NCBI RefSeq assembly: GCF_016909575.1 | Contig: NZ_JAFBGA010000030.1 | Location: 1-33,137 of the forward strand | DNA length: 33,137 bases | Source: Streptomyces sp. HB132 | GTDB taxonomy: Bacteria > Actinomycetota > Actinomycetes > Streptomycetales > Streptomycetaceae | Direction: 5' to 3' | Shown: positions 25,739 through 32,553 of the stretch, in pieces | Layout: each line of letters opens with the position of its first letter | Position numbering within the stretch: the stretch's first letter is position 1 | The notes under the pieces: model-generated | What the model saw: the letters and a program-made list of their open reading frames with translations, nothing else | Told to the model about the DNA's origin: nothing | The model's database searches: none | Translations under genes and position numbers: made by a program

Positions 25739-25760
25739 AACCGCCTGTGCGCAGGTGGTT
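25739..25760. promoter_or_regulatory. Inverted repeat upstream of the lipoprotein gene
   Basis: AACCGCCTG-TGCG-CAGGTGGTT has one mismatch and lies 42 bp before the lipoprotein ATG. It could be an operator or a leader hairpin. Confidence 0.35.
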
Positions 25761-25801
25761 ACGTTGATCGGCTTCTGTTCGCGCACTCCCGGGGGACTCT
25801 G

Positions 25802-26395
25802 ATGACGGCTCGACAGACACGGCGCCGGCCGGGCGTGATGGCGCTGTGCGCCGCTGTGGGGCTTGCTCTCGCCCTGGCCGGTTGCGGTGGTGGCGGCGAC
25901 GACGCGAAGCCGCAGACGGCCCCGTCTGAGGCCTCCTCGGCCCCCTCGGTGTCGGCGTCCCCGCCGGACCCGGACGCGGCGGACAAGACAGCGGTCCTCG
26001 CGTCGTACACCTCGATGTGGGTGGAGCAGATGAAGGCCTACCGGGTGGCGTCGCCCGACGGCACGAAGCTCGCGGATTTCGCGACGCTCGACGCGCTGTC
26101 CGCCTTCGAGCGGGACCTGGCGCACATGAAGAAGAACAACACGGTGATCCGGGGCGAGCTCGGGCACGAGCCGGAGGTGACCGCCCTCGACGTCGACGCG
26201 AAGCTGCCGACGGCCACGGTGGAGGACTGCATCGACCTGTCGAAGTGGCAGACCCTCGACACGAAGACGAACAAGCCGATCCCGCTGCCCACCGCCCAGC
26301 CGCTGCGCTACGTCGCCACCGCCACGGTGGAGCGCTGGGACAACCATCGTTGGATGGTGACCGAGTACCAGCCGGACGGGAGCCGGACGTGCTGA
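25802..26395 (+). CDS. Lipoprotein, possibly transfer-associated, 197 aa
   Basis: ATG 25802 starts a basic n-region, a hydrophobic core (VMALCAAVGLALALAGC) and a lipobox with Cys28. A Ser/Pro-rich linker follows. The mature domain (about 60-197) reads LASYTSMWVEQMKAYRVASP, then ALSAFERDLAHMKKNNTVIR, and ends RYVATATVERWDNHRWMVTE. That is an NTF2/SnoaL-like pattern seen in secreted actinomycete proteins encoded with conjugation genes; this link is from memory of similar clusters. It overlaps the next gene by 7 bp, so the two are likely cotranslated. Confidence 0.8.
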   Translation: MTARQTRRRPGVMALCAAVGLALALAGCGGGGDDAKPQTAPSEASSAPSVSASPPDPDAADKTAVLASYTSMWVEQMKAYRVASPDGTKLADFATLDALSAFERDLAHMKKNNTVIRGELGHEPEVTALDVDAKLPTATVEDCIDLSKWQTLDTKTNKPIPLPTAQPLRYVATATVERWDNHRWMVTEYQPDGSRTC

Positions 26396-27267
26396 AGCAG
26401 TCCACGACCATGGCGGCCGCGGTGGTCCTGGCCGCCGTCCTGGCCCCGGCCGCGCACGCCGACGGGCCGACAGTCGGCAGCGACGGATGCCGGGGCTCCA
26501 TGCTCTCGGTCACCGTCTGCGCCGCCGACGGCGGCGGCTCCTCCGGCTCGTCGGGTTCTTCGGGTGGCAAGCCGGCCGCGGCTGCCCCGGCCGCGACCGG
26601 TGGCGACAGCAAGCCGACGGACAAGTGCTCCTACGATCTGGTCGACGATCCGCCGCCTCCGGCCGGGCATCAGGCGTGGAAGGGACACGACCCGGGCGAC
26701 GGCGGGGTCTACAAGGTCCAGTGCGACAGCGGCCGCGGCGGAGTCGTCTTCGTTCCGGCCGGCCAGGACGGCCCGGCCGCGCCGACCATCGACCCGGAGC
26801 TCGTCGCACGGCGGGCGGCGGCCTCGATGCGCCTGGAGGGCCCGAAGGTAGCCAGCCCCCGCGCGGCCGGGACGTACGTCGTCGGGATGCCGATGTGGAT
26901 GTGGGCCACGCCGTCGCCGTCGACGTTCGGTCCGGCGACCGCCTCGGCCACGGCCGGCGGCGTCACCGTCACCGCCACCGCCAAGGTCACCCGGGTGCGG
27001 TGGGCGATGGGCGACGGCACCACCGTCACCTGCCACGGCCCCGGCACCCCCTACAAGAAGTCGCAGGAGGTGACCTCGTCGCCGGACTGCGGGCACCTCT
27101 ACGAACAGCCCTCCTCCGAGCAGCCGGGCGGCCGGTTCAAGGGAACCGCGACCGCGACGTGGACCGTCACCTGGACTGCCCCCGCCCTCAACGACGGCGG
27201 CCGGTTCACCGAAACCCGAGCCACTGGGTTCACCGCCGACGTCCACGAGGTCCAGGTCGTCAACTAA
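26389..27267 (+). CDS. Secreted protein, 292 aa
   Basis: GTG 26389 lies inside the last codons of the lipoprotein gene. A signal peptide of about 24 residues (TTMAAAVVLAAVLAPAAHA) is followed by a Gly/Ser linker. A Cys-containing region (KCSYDLVDDPPPPAGHQAWK, then YKVQCDSGRGGVVFVPAG) comes next, and then a beta-rich C-terminal half (VTVTATAKVTRVRWAMGDGT, TVTWTAPALNDGGRFTETRA). The second half resembles PKD-like domains of exported proteins next to Streptomyces conjugation lipoproteins. No enzymatic motif is seen. Confidence 0.78.
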   Translation: MLKQSTTMAAAVVLAAVLAPAAHADGPTVGSDGCRGSMLSVTVCAADGGGSSGSSGSSGGKPAAAAPAATGGDSKPTDKCSYDLVDDPPPPAGHQAWKGHDPGDGGVYKVQCDSGRGGVVFVPAGQDGPAAPTIDPELVARRAAASMRLEGPKVASPRAAGTYVVGMPMWMWATPSPSTFGPATASATAGGVTVTATAKVTRVRWAMGDGTTVTCHGPGTPYKKSQEVTSSPDCGHLYEQPSSEQPGGRFKGTATATWTVTWTAPALNDGGRFTETRATGFTADVHEVQVVN

Positions 27268-27287
27268 CGCTGCAAGCCTCTGACCTG

Positions 27288-27439
27288 CCGTGGGGAGTTT
27301 CCATGGTGAGTTCGGCCGAGCCGTGGTGAGTTTTCGCGGTGAGTGGACCCCGCCGTGGTGAGTAGGCCCCGGGGTGTGGTGAGTTTCCCGGTCGGAAACT
27401 CACCACCGCAGGTCAGGAGCGAGGACGGCGCTCACCACC
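27288..27439 (+). repeat. Iteron-like cluster of GTGGTGAGT repeats
   Basis: Copies or near copies of CCGTGGTGAGT begin at about 27288, 27302, 27321, 27335, 27353 and 27376. Inverted copies (ACTCACCAC) lie at 27398 and 27431. Further copies occur at 27940 (inverted), 28420, 28754, 29052 and 31153. Clusters like this often bind a replication initiator or plasmid regulator. Confidence 0.65.
27376..27406. repeat. 31-bp palindrome built from two iterons
   Basis: GTGGTGAGTTTCC (27376-27388) and GGAAACTCACCAC (27394-27406) form a perfect 13-bp inverted repeat around CGGTC. It could be a dimer-binding operator or a terminator for the secreted-protein gene ending at 27267. Confidence 0.65.
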
Positions 27440-27483
27440 GCAGTCCGCAAGCCCACACGTCCGTAGAAACTTTTCTTGTCGAA
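27398..27483 (+). repeat. Direct repeat A, start of the CRISPR leader
   Basis: This block of about 86 bp (ACTCACCACCGCAGGTCAG...AAACTTTTCTTGTCGA) recurs at 27940-28025 with scattered differences. The two copies flank the CRISPR array. Copy A merges into the AT-richer leader of the array (to 27623). Confidence 0.65.
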
Positions 27484-27623
27484 CCTGAATTACAGTGTGC
27501 AGAGTGTCACGCTGAGCAACCCGATCGCACGGCTTCGGCGGGCGCCTTTTAGTAGTTATGTCCGTTGCGGTGAAAGTGTGTCAGGACCGCTCTGTGACGC
27601 GGTAGCGTCGCAGGTCACGCAGT

Positions 27624-27896
27624 CTGCTCCCCGCGCACGCGGGGATGGTCCCGGGGCCTACGAGGTGGCGGGCCTGAACATGGGCTGCTCCCCGCGCACG
27701 CGGAGATGGTCCCCCATCCCTGGCTAGCACCTGGGCCCTGATGGACTGCTCCCCGCGCACGCGGGGATGGTCCCGAAAACCCGCAGCTCACGGGGCCTAC
27801 GGCCACCCGCTCCCCGCGCACGCGGGGATGGTCCCCTGAGCCTGAGGGGCTCGTCTGGCCGTTGGAACTGCTCCCCGCGCACGCGGGGATGGTTCC
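27624..27896 (+). CRISPR. Type I-E-like CRISPR array, 5 repeats and 4 spacers, no cas genes
   Basis: The repeats are 29 nt with the hairpin core CCCCGCGCACGCGGGG, at 27624, 27685, 27746, 27807 and 27868. All four spacers are exactly 32 nt (27653, 27714, 27775, 27836). The first and third repeats are identical; the second has one change in the stem, the fourth a change at base 2, and the last a change near its 3' end (GGTTCC for GGTCCC). A degenerate last repeat puts the leader on the left (27450-27623), which is relatively AT-rich. Repeat sequence and sizes match actinobacterial I-E systems. No cas gene is in the window, so processing would depend on Cas proteins encoded elsewhere. Confidence 0.95.
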
Positions 27897-27939
27897 CCGT
27901 GTGCGAAGAGTGTCCGCGGTGGGGATTCTTCGGCCGGCT

Positions 27940-28025
27940 ACTCACCACGGCAGGTCAGCGGCGGGTACGGCCACTCATCACGACGATCCGCAGCACTCCC
28001 CGGCTACTGGAAACTTTGCTGTCGA
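27940..28025 (+). repeat. Direct repeat B, leader-like copy downstream of the array
   Basis: The sequence ACTCACCACGGCAGGTCAG...AAACTTTGCTGTCGAG matches copy A at 27398-27483. No CRISPR repeats follow it. Confidence 0.6.
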
Positions 28026-28071
28026 GTCCGCCGTACGGCGCGTAGGCGGTCGACATGACGGCGGCATAAGG

Positions 28072-28090
28072 GGGCGCCTGCCAGGCGCCC
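28072..28090. terminator. GC hairpin
   Basis: GGGCGCCT-GCC-AGGCGCCC is a perfect 8-bp stem with a 3-nt loop, after the leader-like repeat B. It lacks a T tract. Confidence 0.45.
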
Positions 28091-28310
28091 GGGGCGGGAG
28101 TTCCGTCGCCGGTGCCAGACACCAGCCACCCGCCCCGGGCCCCGACACCCTGACACACGAAAACCGCGGCGTCTGCCGAGCTGCGGCTGCTCCTGGTCCT
28201 CGAGCACCGCGCTGCAGCGCCGGACGGTCCGCTGCGCAGCGCATCGGCTGGTGAAGGATCCGTCGGCCGCACGCGCAGCCGGCATGGGGCCCGACAACAA
28301 CCCCGACACC

Positions 28311-28370
28311 ATGACCGACGATATGGCCGACGGTATGACCGAGAGCATGACCGACACTATGACCGACACC
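28311..28370 (+). repeat. 12-bp minisatellite 1 (ATGACCGACACT-like, 5 units)
   Basis: Five exact-period 12-mers run from ATGACCGACGAT to ATGACCGACACC. One plus frame (GTG 28251, then ATG 28284 to TAA 28394) would encode a short peptide ending in MTDD/MADG/MTES/MTDT/MTDT. It lies 26 bp before repeat unit A. No known protein family is recognisable. Confidence 0.75.
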
Positions 28371-28395
28371 TCCCTGGAGCGGACCTCTGCATAAC

Positions 28396-28560
28396 GGCAG
28401 GTCAGGCCCCGGTTTTCGCGTGGTGAGTGCTCAGACTTCCCCTCTTCTACCTGGCTGCCTGGCTATGGGGTGGTGGTGTGGTGGCTGGTGTTGGGCGTGG
28501 TCTCGGGGAAGCGAGGGCGCTGCGCTGGCCTTCTTCTCCGGCCCGTCGCGCTGCTCCGGA
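28396..28560 (+). repeat. Dispersed repeat unit A
   Basis: The unit begins GGCAGGTCAGGCCCCGGTTT, contains the iteron GTGGTGAGT, then ACTTCCCCTCTTCTACCTGG, TGGTCTCGGGGAA and GGCCCGTCGCGCTGCTCCGG. Units B (28729), C (29026) and D (31130) share this order. Its first 70 bp are almost identical to unit B. Confidence 0.7.
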
Positions 28561-28635
28561 CCGGGCCGGACTTCGGGGCGGCACCGCCTGGTGCCCCTCG
28601 CCCCTGCCGGGCCCTGGGCGCGGCGTGACAACAGC

Positions 28636-28695
28636 TGTGACGCTATGTGTGACGACATGTGCGACACGATGTGCGACAAGACCTGTGCCGCTATC
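28636..28695 (+). repeat. 12-bp minisatellite 2 (TGTGACGACATG-like, 5 units)
   Basis: Five units of exact 12-bp period run from TGTGACGCTATG to TGTGCCGCTATC. One frame encodes CDAM/CDDM/CDTM/CDKT/CAAI. The tract lies 33 bp before repeat unit B, the same place minisatellite 1 has before unit A. Confidence 0.75.
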
Positions 28696-28728
28696 TGTTA
28701 CAGCCACCGCGCCCCGCGCCTCGCACAA

Positions 28729-28910
28729 CCGCAGGTCAGGCCCCGGTTTTCGCGTGGTGAGTGCTCAGACTTCCCCTCTTCTACCTGGCTGCCTGGCTAT
28801 GGGTGGTGGGTGTGGTGGCGGTGGGCGGGCGTGGTCTCGGGGAAGGCGGGCGGCGCTGCGCTGGCTCCCTCGTCGGCCCGTCGCGGTGCTCCGGACCGGC
28901 TCCTGACGTC
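28729..28910 (+). repeat. Dispersed repeat unit B
   Basis: This is a near-identical copy of unit A from GCAGGTCAGGCCCCGG through CTGGCTGCCTGGCTATGGG, then a diverging G/T-rich stretch and the shared TGGTCTCGGGGAA and GGCCCGTCGCG blocks. Confidence 0.7.
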
Positions 28911-28931
28911 GCGGGACCAGGGGGCGCACCA

Positions 28932-29003
28932 GGTGTTGCACCCGGGGTTGCGCCGGGAGTTGCACAGGGGGTTGCGCCCGGGGTTGCACAGGCTGTTGCA
29001 CCA
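28932..29003 (+). repeat. 12-bp minisatellite 3 (GGGGTTGCACCC-like, 6 units)
   Basis: Six units of exact 12-bp period encode GVAP/GVAP/GVAQ/GVAP/GVAQ/AVAP in one plus frame. The tract lies 22 bp before repeat unit C. Its sequence is unrelated to minisatellites 1 and 2 but has the same period and position. Confidence 0.75.
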
Positions 29004-29025
29004 CCGCAAGCGGGACGCTCGCGTC

Positions 29026-29215
29026 TCCGCAGGTCAGGCCCCGGTTTTCCTGTGGTGAGTCCTCGGACTTCCCCTCTTCTACCTGGCCTGTCCTGCTGTG
29101 TGGGGGTGGGTGGTGGGCTGGTGGCGGGCGTGGTCTCGGGGAACCGGACGGCGCTGCGCTGGCCCGTTCCCCCGGCCCGTCGCGCTGCTCCGGGTCGGCG
29201 AAGAGACCGACGACC
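29026..29215 (+). repeat. Dispersed repeat unit C
   Basis: This copy (GCAGGTCAGGCCCCGG, GTGGTGAGT, ACTTCCCCTCTTCTACCTGG) runs on rightward into the decayed HTH-type gene at 29195-29628. Unit D likewise abuts the intact HTH gene at 31294. So the unit is the 3' flank of that gene type. Confidence 0.65.
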
Positions 29216-29628
29216 AGGCGGCGGTGTTGGTGGTCCTGCTCCGGCTGCGGGGCCGGCCGCTGCGCCTCGTCGTCCGCGCCGAGCCCGGCGGCGTACTTCG
29301 CACGGGCGTCCGTGACGGCCCACGCCCAGGTCCGTTCGTCCCCGCCGTGTGTACGGGCCAGCCGTCCGGCCAGGCCCCGCTGGTGCCCACCACCGGCCCG
29401 GCGCGGCTCCGCGAGGGTGCGCTCGAGGGCCTAGGTGCGCTCTGCGGACACCGGACGACCTCGCTGGGTCTTGGTGTGGTCGTCCGATACGGGCCGCCGC
29501 TCGATGCCGATGGTCAGGTCGCCTTCGATCCAGCCCTGGCGCTGCCACCAGCCGATGCCCTTGCGTGCGATGGACAGCTCCCGGTTGACGCTGGGGAGTC
29601 CATCTCGTCCGCCCTTGCCTCTGCCGGC
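29195..29628 (-). pseudogene. Decayed paralogue of the 31294-31824 HTH protein
   Basis: On the minus strand the frame reads DGLPSVNRELSIARKGIGWW, IEGDLTIGIERRPVSDDHTK, then RGRPVSAERT and a TAG at 29431-29433. It then continues ALERTLAEPRRAGGGHQRGL, AGRLARTHGGDERTWAWAVT. The intact gene at 31294 has RGRPVSAERAQAVQVALAEL and AGRLARTHGGNERTWARAVT at the same place, so the TAG is a nonsense change from CAG. The upstream half differs from the intact protein, and a TGA at 29629 cuts the frame. Confidence 0.6.
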
Positions 29629-29848
29629 TCAGTACCTCTGGCAGCGCCCGATCGCGGCGACGGGGAAGACGGGCGGCTGCGCGCCCCGGCGGGCGGGTCC
29701 GGTCGGCGCCGGTTCGCCGGCGAGCATCCACATCCACATCCACATCGTCAGCGGATTTGGTAAGCAACGCTGATCTTGTCACTCAACCTTCAGTCCTCAC
29801 GACGTGTGCCCCGACCCGCGCCAGGCTGGGGCGCTCAGCGCACCACTG

Positions 29849-31030
29849 TCAGGGGTTGTTGAAGACGACCTCGGGGTTGTCCGGTGTCTGGCCGTCTAGG
29901 AGTGGCTGAGGCCGGTTCTTCAGGTGCAGGTCAATGAACGCAGCGACGTAGTCACGGGTGATCCGTATCGAGCGTTCGACGGAAAGAGTGGCCCCGGGGT
30001 TGGTCGGCAGACCGAGGTGTTCGCCGAGGACGGGGACGTCCGTGAAGGTCGAATGGTACGACCCCGTCAGGGTCAGCCAGCGCTTCCAGCCGTCCAGTCC
30101 CTGCCACCCCTCATCCCATGAGGAGTCCGGCCCACCGGGGTGATGGTCCACAGGGTTGCCGAGCAGGAGGAACGGCCGACCGTCGACTCCCGCGGCGGGG
30201 ATCCGGTCGTAGAAGAGGCCGTCCATGTTGATCCCGGCGTCGAACCGGCGGTCACCGAGCATCGCGGAAGCCGCCGCGTTACCACCCATCGAATGGCCGA
30301 CCACAGCGACGCGCCGGGGGTCGATCATCCGGGAGTTGTGCCAGGCGGGACGGTGACCAGTCAGCCGGTCCAGCACGAAGGAGAGATCGTCGGCCCGCCC
30401 CGTGGACACAGCTTTCAGCAGCTTCTGCCCCTCCTCGACGGGCAGGGGCATGCACACCCGGCAGGTCAGCATCCGGCCGCCAGGAAACACGGTCCCGGTC
30501 GACTCATAGGCGTGATCCACACTCGCCACGACATAGCCGCGGCTTGCCAGGTCCTCGGCGAGGGAGGTCAAGGTAGCCCGATGGTTGCCGAGCCCGGGGG
30601 AAAGCAGCACCAGGGGGAACCGGCCCTGGCTGGCGGTGGCACCCGCGCCGGCATGGGTGACGGCGGAACTGACCTCGGCCGGCGCATCGTCCCCCAGACC
30701 GCGCCCGGCAAGCATCAGCCGCGCCTCTTCGGTGCTCATGTAGGCGGCGGGCCCGCCGCCACTGCCGCCACGGGCGGGGTAGCGGAGCGACACCATGAGT
30801 TCCCGTGCCGTCGCAGTCGAGGCCCAGGGGTCGGTCCGGTCGTGGTCGGTGAGGTGCAGGACCTCCGCGCCGACGGGGTACGGGCCTGTCGGGCGGGGCA
30901 GCTCGAGCCTGTCGGACGCGGTCTCGGTAGGCGCGGCTCCGGGTAAGGCGTGAACGGCGGCGGGCATGGTCAGGAGAACCACCACTGCGACCACGGCAGC
31001 AGCCGCCCCTCTGCGAAGTCTGATTGTCAT
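29849..31030 (-). CDS. Secreted PAF-acetylhydrolase-like esterase/lipase, 393 aa
   Basis: A signal peptide (RRGAAAAVVAVVVLLTMPAAV, cleavage near AVHA-LP) is followed by an alpha/beta hydrolase. FPLVLLSPGLGNHR forms the oxyanion strand, VAVVGHSMGGNAA carries the nucleophile Ser247, INMDG the Asp270 and TGSYHSTFTD the His326. The HSTFTD pattern and spacing fit the PAF-acetylhydrolase isoform II family, which hydrolyses short acyl esters. ATG 31030 gives a standard signal peptide. It sits alone between the repeat units, with no partner gene. Confidence 0.88.
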   Translation of the reverse strand: MTIRLRRGAAAAVVAVVVLLTMPAAVHALPGAAPTETASDRLELPRPTGPYPVGAEVLHLTDHDRTDPWASTATARELMVSLRYPARGGSGGGPAAYMSTEEARLMLAGRGLGDDAPAEVSSAVTHAGAGATASQGRFPLVLLSPGLGNHRATLTSLAEDLASRGYVVASVDHAYESTGTVFPGGRMLTCRVCMPLPVEEGQKLLKAVSTGRADDLSFVLDRLTGHRPAWHNSRMIDPRRVAVVGHSMGGNAAASAMLGDRRFDAGINMDGLFYDRIPAAGVDGRPFLLLGNPVDHHPGGPDSSWDEGWQGLDGWKRWLTLTGSYHSTFTDVPVLGEHLGLPTNPGATLSVERSIRITRDYVAAFIDLHLKNRPQPLLDGQTPDNPEVVFNNP

Positions 31031-31129
31031 GACAAGGACATTAACGCTGCAACGGATCTCGATCTCAGGTTCTGAGAGGACGTCGGCACCATCTACGAAA
31101 CCCGGAGCCGGTCAGCGGCTGACGGGACG

Positions 31130-31290
31130 AGCGAGTGGGCACAGGTTCTTGCCTGGTGAGTGCCCGGACTTCCCCGCATCTGCCTGGCCTGCCCTGCTGC
31201 GGGCGTGGTCTCGGGGAACCGGGCAGCGCTGCGCCGGCCCGTTCTCCCGGCCTTTCGTAGGGGCTCCGGACCGACGACCAGGCGGCGGTG
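31130..31290 (+). repeat. Dispersed repeat unit D
   Basis: This is the most diverged copy: TGGTGAGTGCCCGGACTTCC, then CTGCCTGGCCTGCCCTGCTG and TGGTCTCGGGGAACCGGGCA. It lies just after the stop of the HTH gene at 31294, which is probably the ancestral position of the family. Confidence 0.6.
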
Positions 31291-31293
31291 GTC

Positions 31294-31824
31294 CTACTCC
31301 TGCTGCGGGGCCGGCCGCTGCGCGTTGTTGTCCGCGCCGAGCTCGGCTGCGTGGATCGCCCGGGCGTCGGTGACGGCCCGTGCCCAGGTCCGTTCGTTCC
31401 CGCCGTGCGTGCGTGCGAGCCGCCCGGCCAGGCCCCGCTGGTGCTCATTGGTCCGGCGCAGCTCCGCGAGGGCGACCTGGACGGCCTGAGCGCGTTCTGC
31501 GGACACCGGACGGCCTCCCCGGGGCTCTCCGTGCTCCACGCCGCTCTTACGCCCGGAGACGCCCAGCAGGGCCGTTCCCACGGCTTCCTGGTGCGCGGCC
31601 CAGAACCGCTCGACCTCGGCTTGGTCGTAGTAGTCGACCCGGTCGATCGTGACCACCCGCTCGGGGTGACGGCGCTCCTGCGGCTGCTCGTGGCGCAGCG
31701 CGTACCACCGGGCCACGGTCGAGCGGCCCGCCCCGGTGTACCGGGTAATCCACGCACGACTAACGACCGCCCGCCCCTCGACGACGCGACGCAGCCGGAC
31801 ATCATTTTTGCCGGTCGGCTCCAT
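31294..31824 (-). CDS. Helix-turn-helix protein, 176 aa
   Basis: ATG 31824 follows GGGAG at a good distance. The N-terminal part (VSRAWITRYTGAGRSTVARW, then YALRHEQPQERRHP and YYDQAEVERFWAAH) is an AlpA/excisionase-like winged helix of a kind frequent on Streptomyces plasmids and integrative elements. The C-terminal half (RGRPVSAERAQAVQVALAEL to ADNNAQRPAPQQE) is helical and low in complexity. It is a likely DNA-binding regulator. Its 5' leader has the composite hairpin element shared with the gene at 32156. A decayed relative lies at 29195-29628. Confidence 0.75.
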   Translation of the reverse strand: MEPTGKNDVRLRRVVEGRAVVSRAWITRYTGAGRSTVARWYALRHEQPQERRHPERVVTIDRVDYYDQAEVERFWAAHQEAVGTALLGVSGRKSGVEHGEPRGGRPVSAERAQAVQVALAELRRTNEHQRGLAGRLARTHGGNERTWARAVTDARAIHAAELGADNNAQRPAPQQE

Positions 31825-31868
31825 CAATTTCGCTCCCGATCCATGGGTAGAATGGAGGCGCTCCGCTC

Positions 31869-31961
31869 GGACGAGTGGGCGCAGCTGGCGGGGAATTAAA
31901 TTGGAATTCGGGTTGCCGCCCATTCCAATTGCAATAATTCCCCGCCAGCCTAAAACCTTTA
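31869..31961 (-). promoter_or_regulatory. Composite leader element, copy 1 (upstream of the HTH gene)
   Basis: Reading the minus strand there is first TAAAGGTT (31961-31954), a -10-like box. Thirteen bases from its first T a hairpin begins: CTGGCGGGGAATT plus AATTGGAAT pair across 31948-31885 around a 14-nt loop containing GGGCGGCAACC. Six bases later comes CCACTCGTCC (31878-31869), then 44 nt to the ATG at 31824. The same parts in the same order precede the gene at 32156-32536, with an unrelated stem sequence. Confidence 0.6.
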
Positions 31962-31971
31962 TGCGCGCGGC

Positions 31972-32080
31972 CTCCTCCGGAGGAACGGCGCACGACCCTA
32001 CGGGTCGTCAGACGATAGACCCCCTACGGGGTTCAGAAACCGATTCCTCCGGAATTCTCGCCAGCACCTGGCGGGTGCTG
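31972..32080. repeat. Hairpin cluster 1 (triloop palindromes)
   Basis: The hairpins are CTCC-TCC-GGAG (31972-31982), ACGACCC-TAC-GGGTCGT (31992-32008), GACCCCC-TAC-GGGGTTC (32018-32034, one mismatch), ATTCC-TCC-GGAAT (32043-32055) and CAGCACC-TGGCG-GGTGCTG (32062-32080). On the minus strand the triloops are GGA and GTA. The reverse complement of 33038-33137 matches this cluster in order, so the two form a long imperfect inverted repeat. Confidence 0.8.
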
Positions 32081-32114
32081 CGGCAGGGACGGCGGCGTAC
32101 CGGTCGCGGACTGT

Positions 32115-32148
32115 GCGGTGGTGCGCCCCGCGAGGGCCGCACCACCGC
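32115..32148 (-). terminator. Terminator hairpin after the 32156 gene
   Basis: GCGGTGGTGCG and CGCACCACCGC form a perfect 11-bp stem with a 12-nt loop, 7 bp beyond the stop of the minus-strand gene. There is no T tract. Confidence 0.65.
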
Positions 32149-32155
32149 GAGTGGG

Positions 32156-32536
32156 CTAGACGCTCAGGGCCGCGACCGGCAGGGGCGTGATCTCGCCCTC
32201 CCAGAGGTCCCAGGAGCGCGTGACGTGGCTGCTGGCCGGTGAGACGACCACGATCTGCCCTTCCCGCTCCGCGTCAGCCACCCCGACCGCCAGCAGGCAC
32301 ATCACGGCCTCCCACGCCTCCTCGTCGACGACGTGACCGCCGCCGTCCGTGGGGACCTCGACCTGCGCGGTGAGGGTCAGACGGTCCGTCAGGGTCAGAG
32401 ACTCGCCGTCCACGACGACGGTCATGGTGTGCGACCCCGGAGCCAGCTCCGCGAGCAGCAGACGCATTGCGTCCTCAGCCACGATCCAGCCGGAGTTGAA
32501 TTCCGAGTAGTGCATGTACGCGGGAATGATCTGCAT
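32156..32536 (-). CDS. Conserved-looking small protein, 126 aa
   Basis: ATG 32536 follows a strong AGGAG. The product MQIIPAYMHYSEFNSGWIVA runs on EDAMRLLLAELAPGSHTMTV, VDGESLTLTDRLTLTAQVEV and HVVDEEAWEAVMCLLAVGVA. It looks like a compact acidic alpha/beta protein with no signal peptide, membrane segment or known motif. Its lack of basic residues argues against DNA binding. Its promoter and 5' hairpin match those of the HTH gene, so the two may be co-regulated. It lies between the two hairpin clusters. Function unknown. Confidence 0.7.
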   Translation of the reverse strand: MQIIPAYMHYSEFNSGWIVAEDAMRLLLAELAPGSHTMTVVVDGESLTLTDRLTLTAQVEVPTDGGGHVVDEEAWEAVMCLLAVGVADAEREGQIVVVSPASSHVTRSWDLWEGEITPLPVAALSV

Positions 32537-32553
32537 GATTTTTCTCCTGATTT

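Noticed and set aside
26308..27246. A 312-codon minus-strand open frame opposite the secreted protein
   Set aside because: The plus strand encodes a signal peptide and overlaps its upstream partner as an operon; the minus product is Gly/Arg-rich and featureless.
27615..27948. Short ORFs with repeated SPRAR/ARGDGP peptides
   Set aside because: They are translations of the CRISPR repeats, a well-known false gene pattern.
28420..29782. Long ORFs of 150-330 codons on both strands across the repeat units
   Set aside because: They span several repeat units in different frames with low-complexity Arg/Pro/Gly products and no consistent start; the repeats explain the open frames. Short peptides from the 12-bp tracts are left as a possibility.
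31736..32242. A 168-codon plus-strand open frame
   Set aside because: It runs through the leader hairpin, hairpin cluster 1 and the terminator, which are plainly structural, and its product has no recognisable domain.
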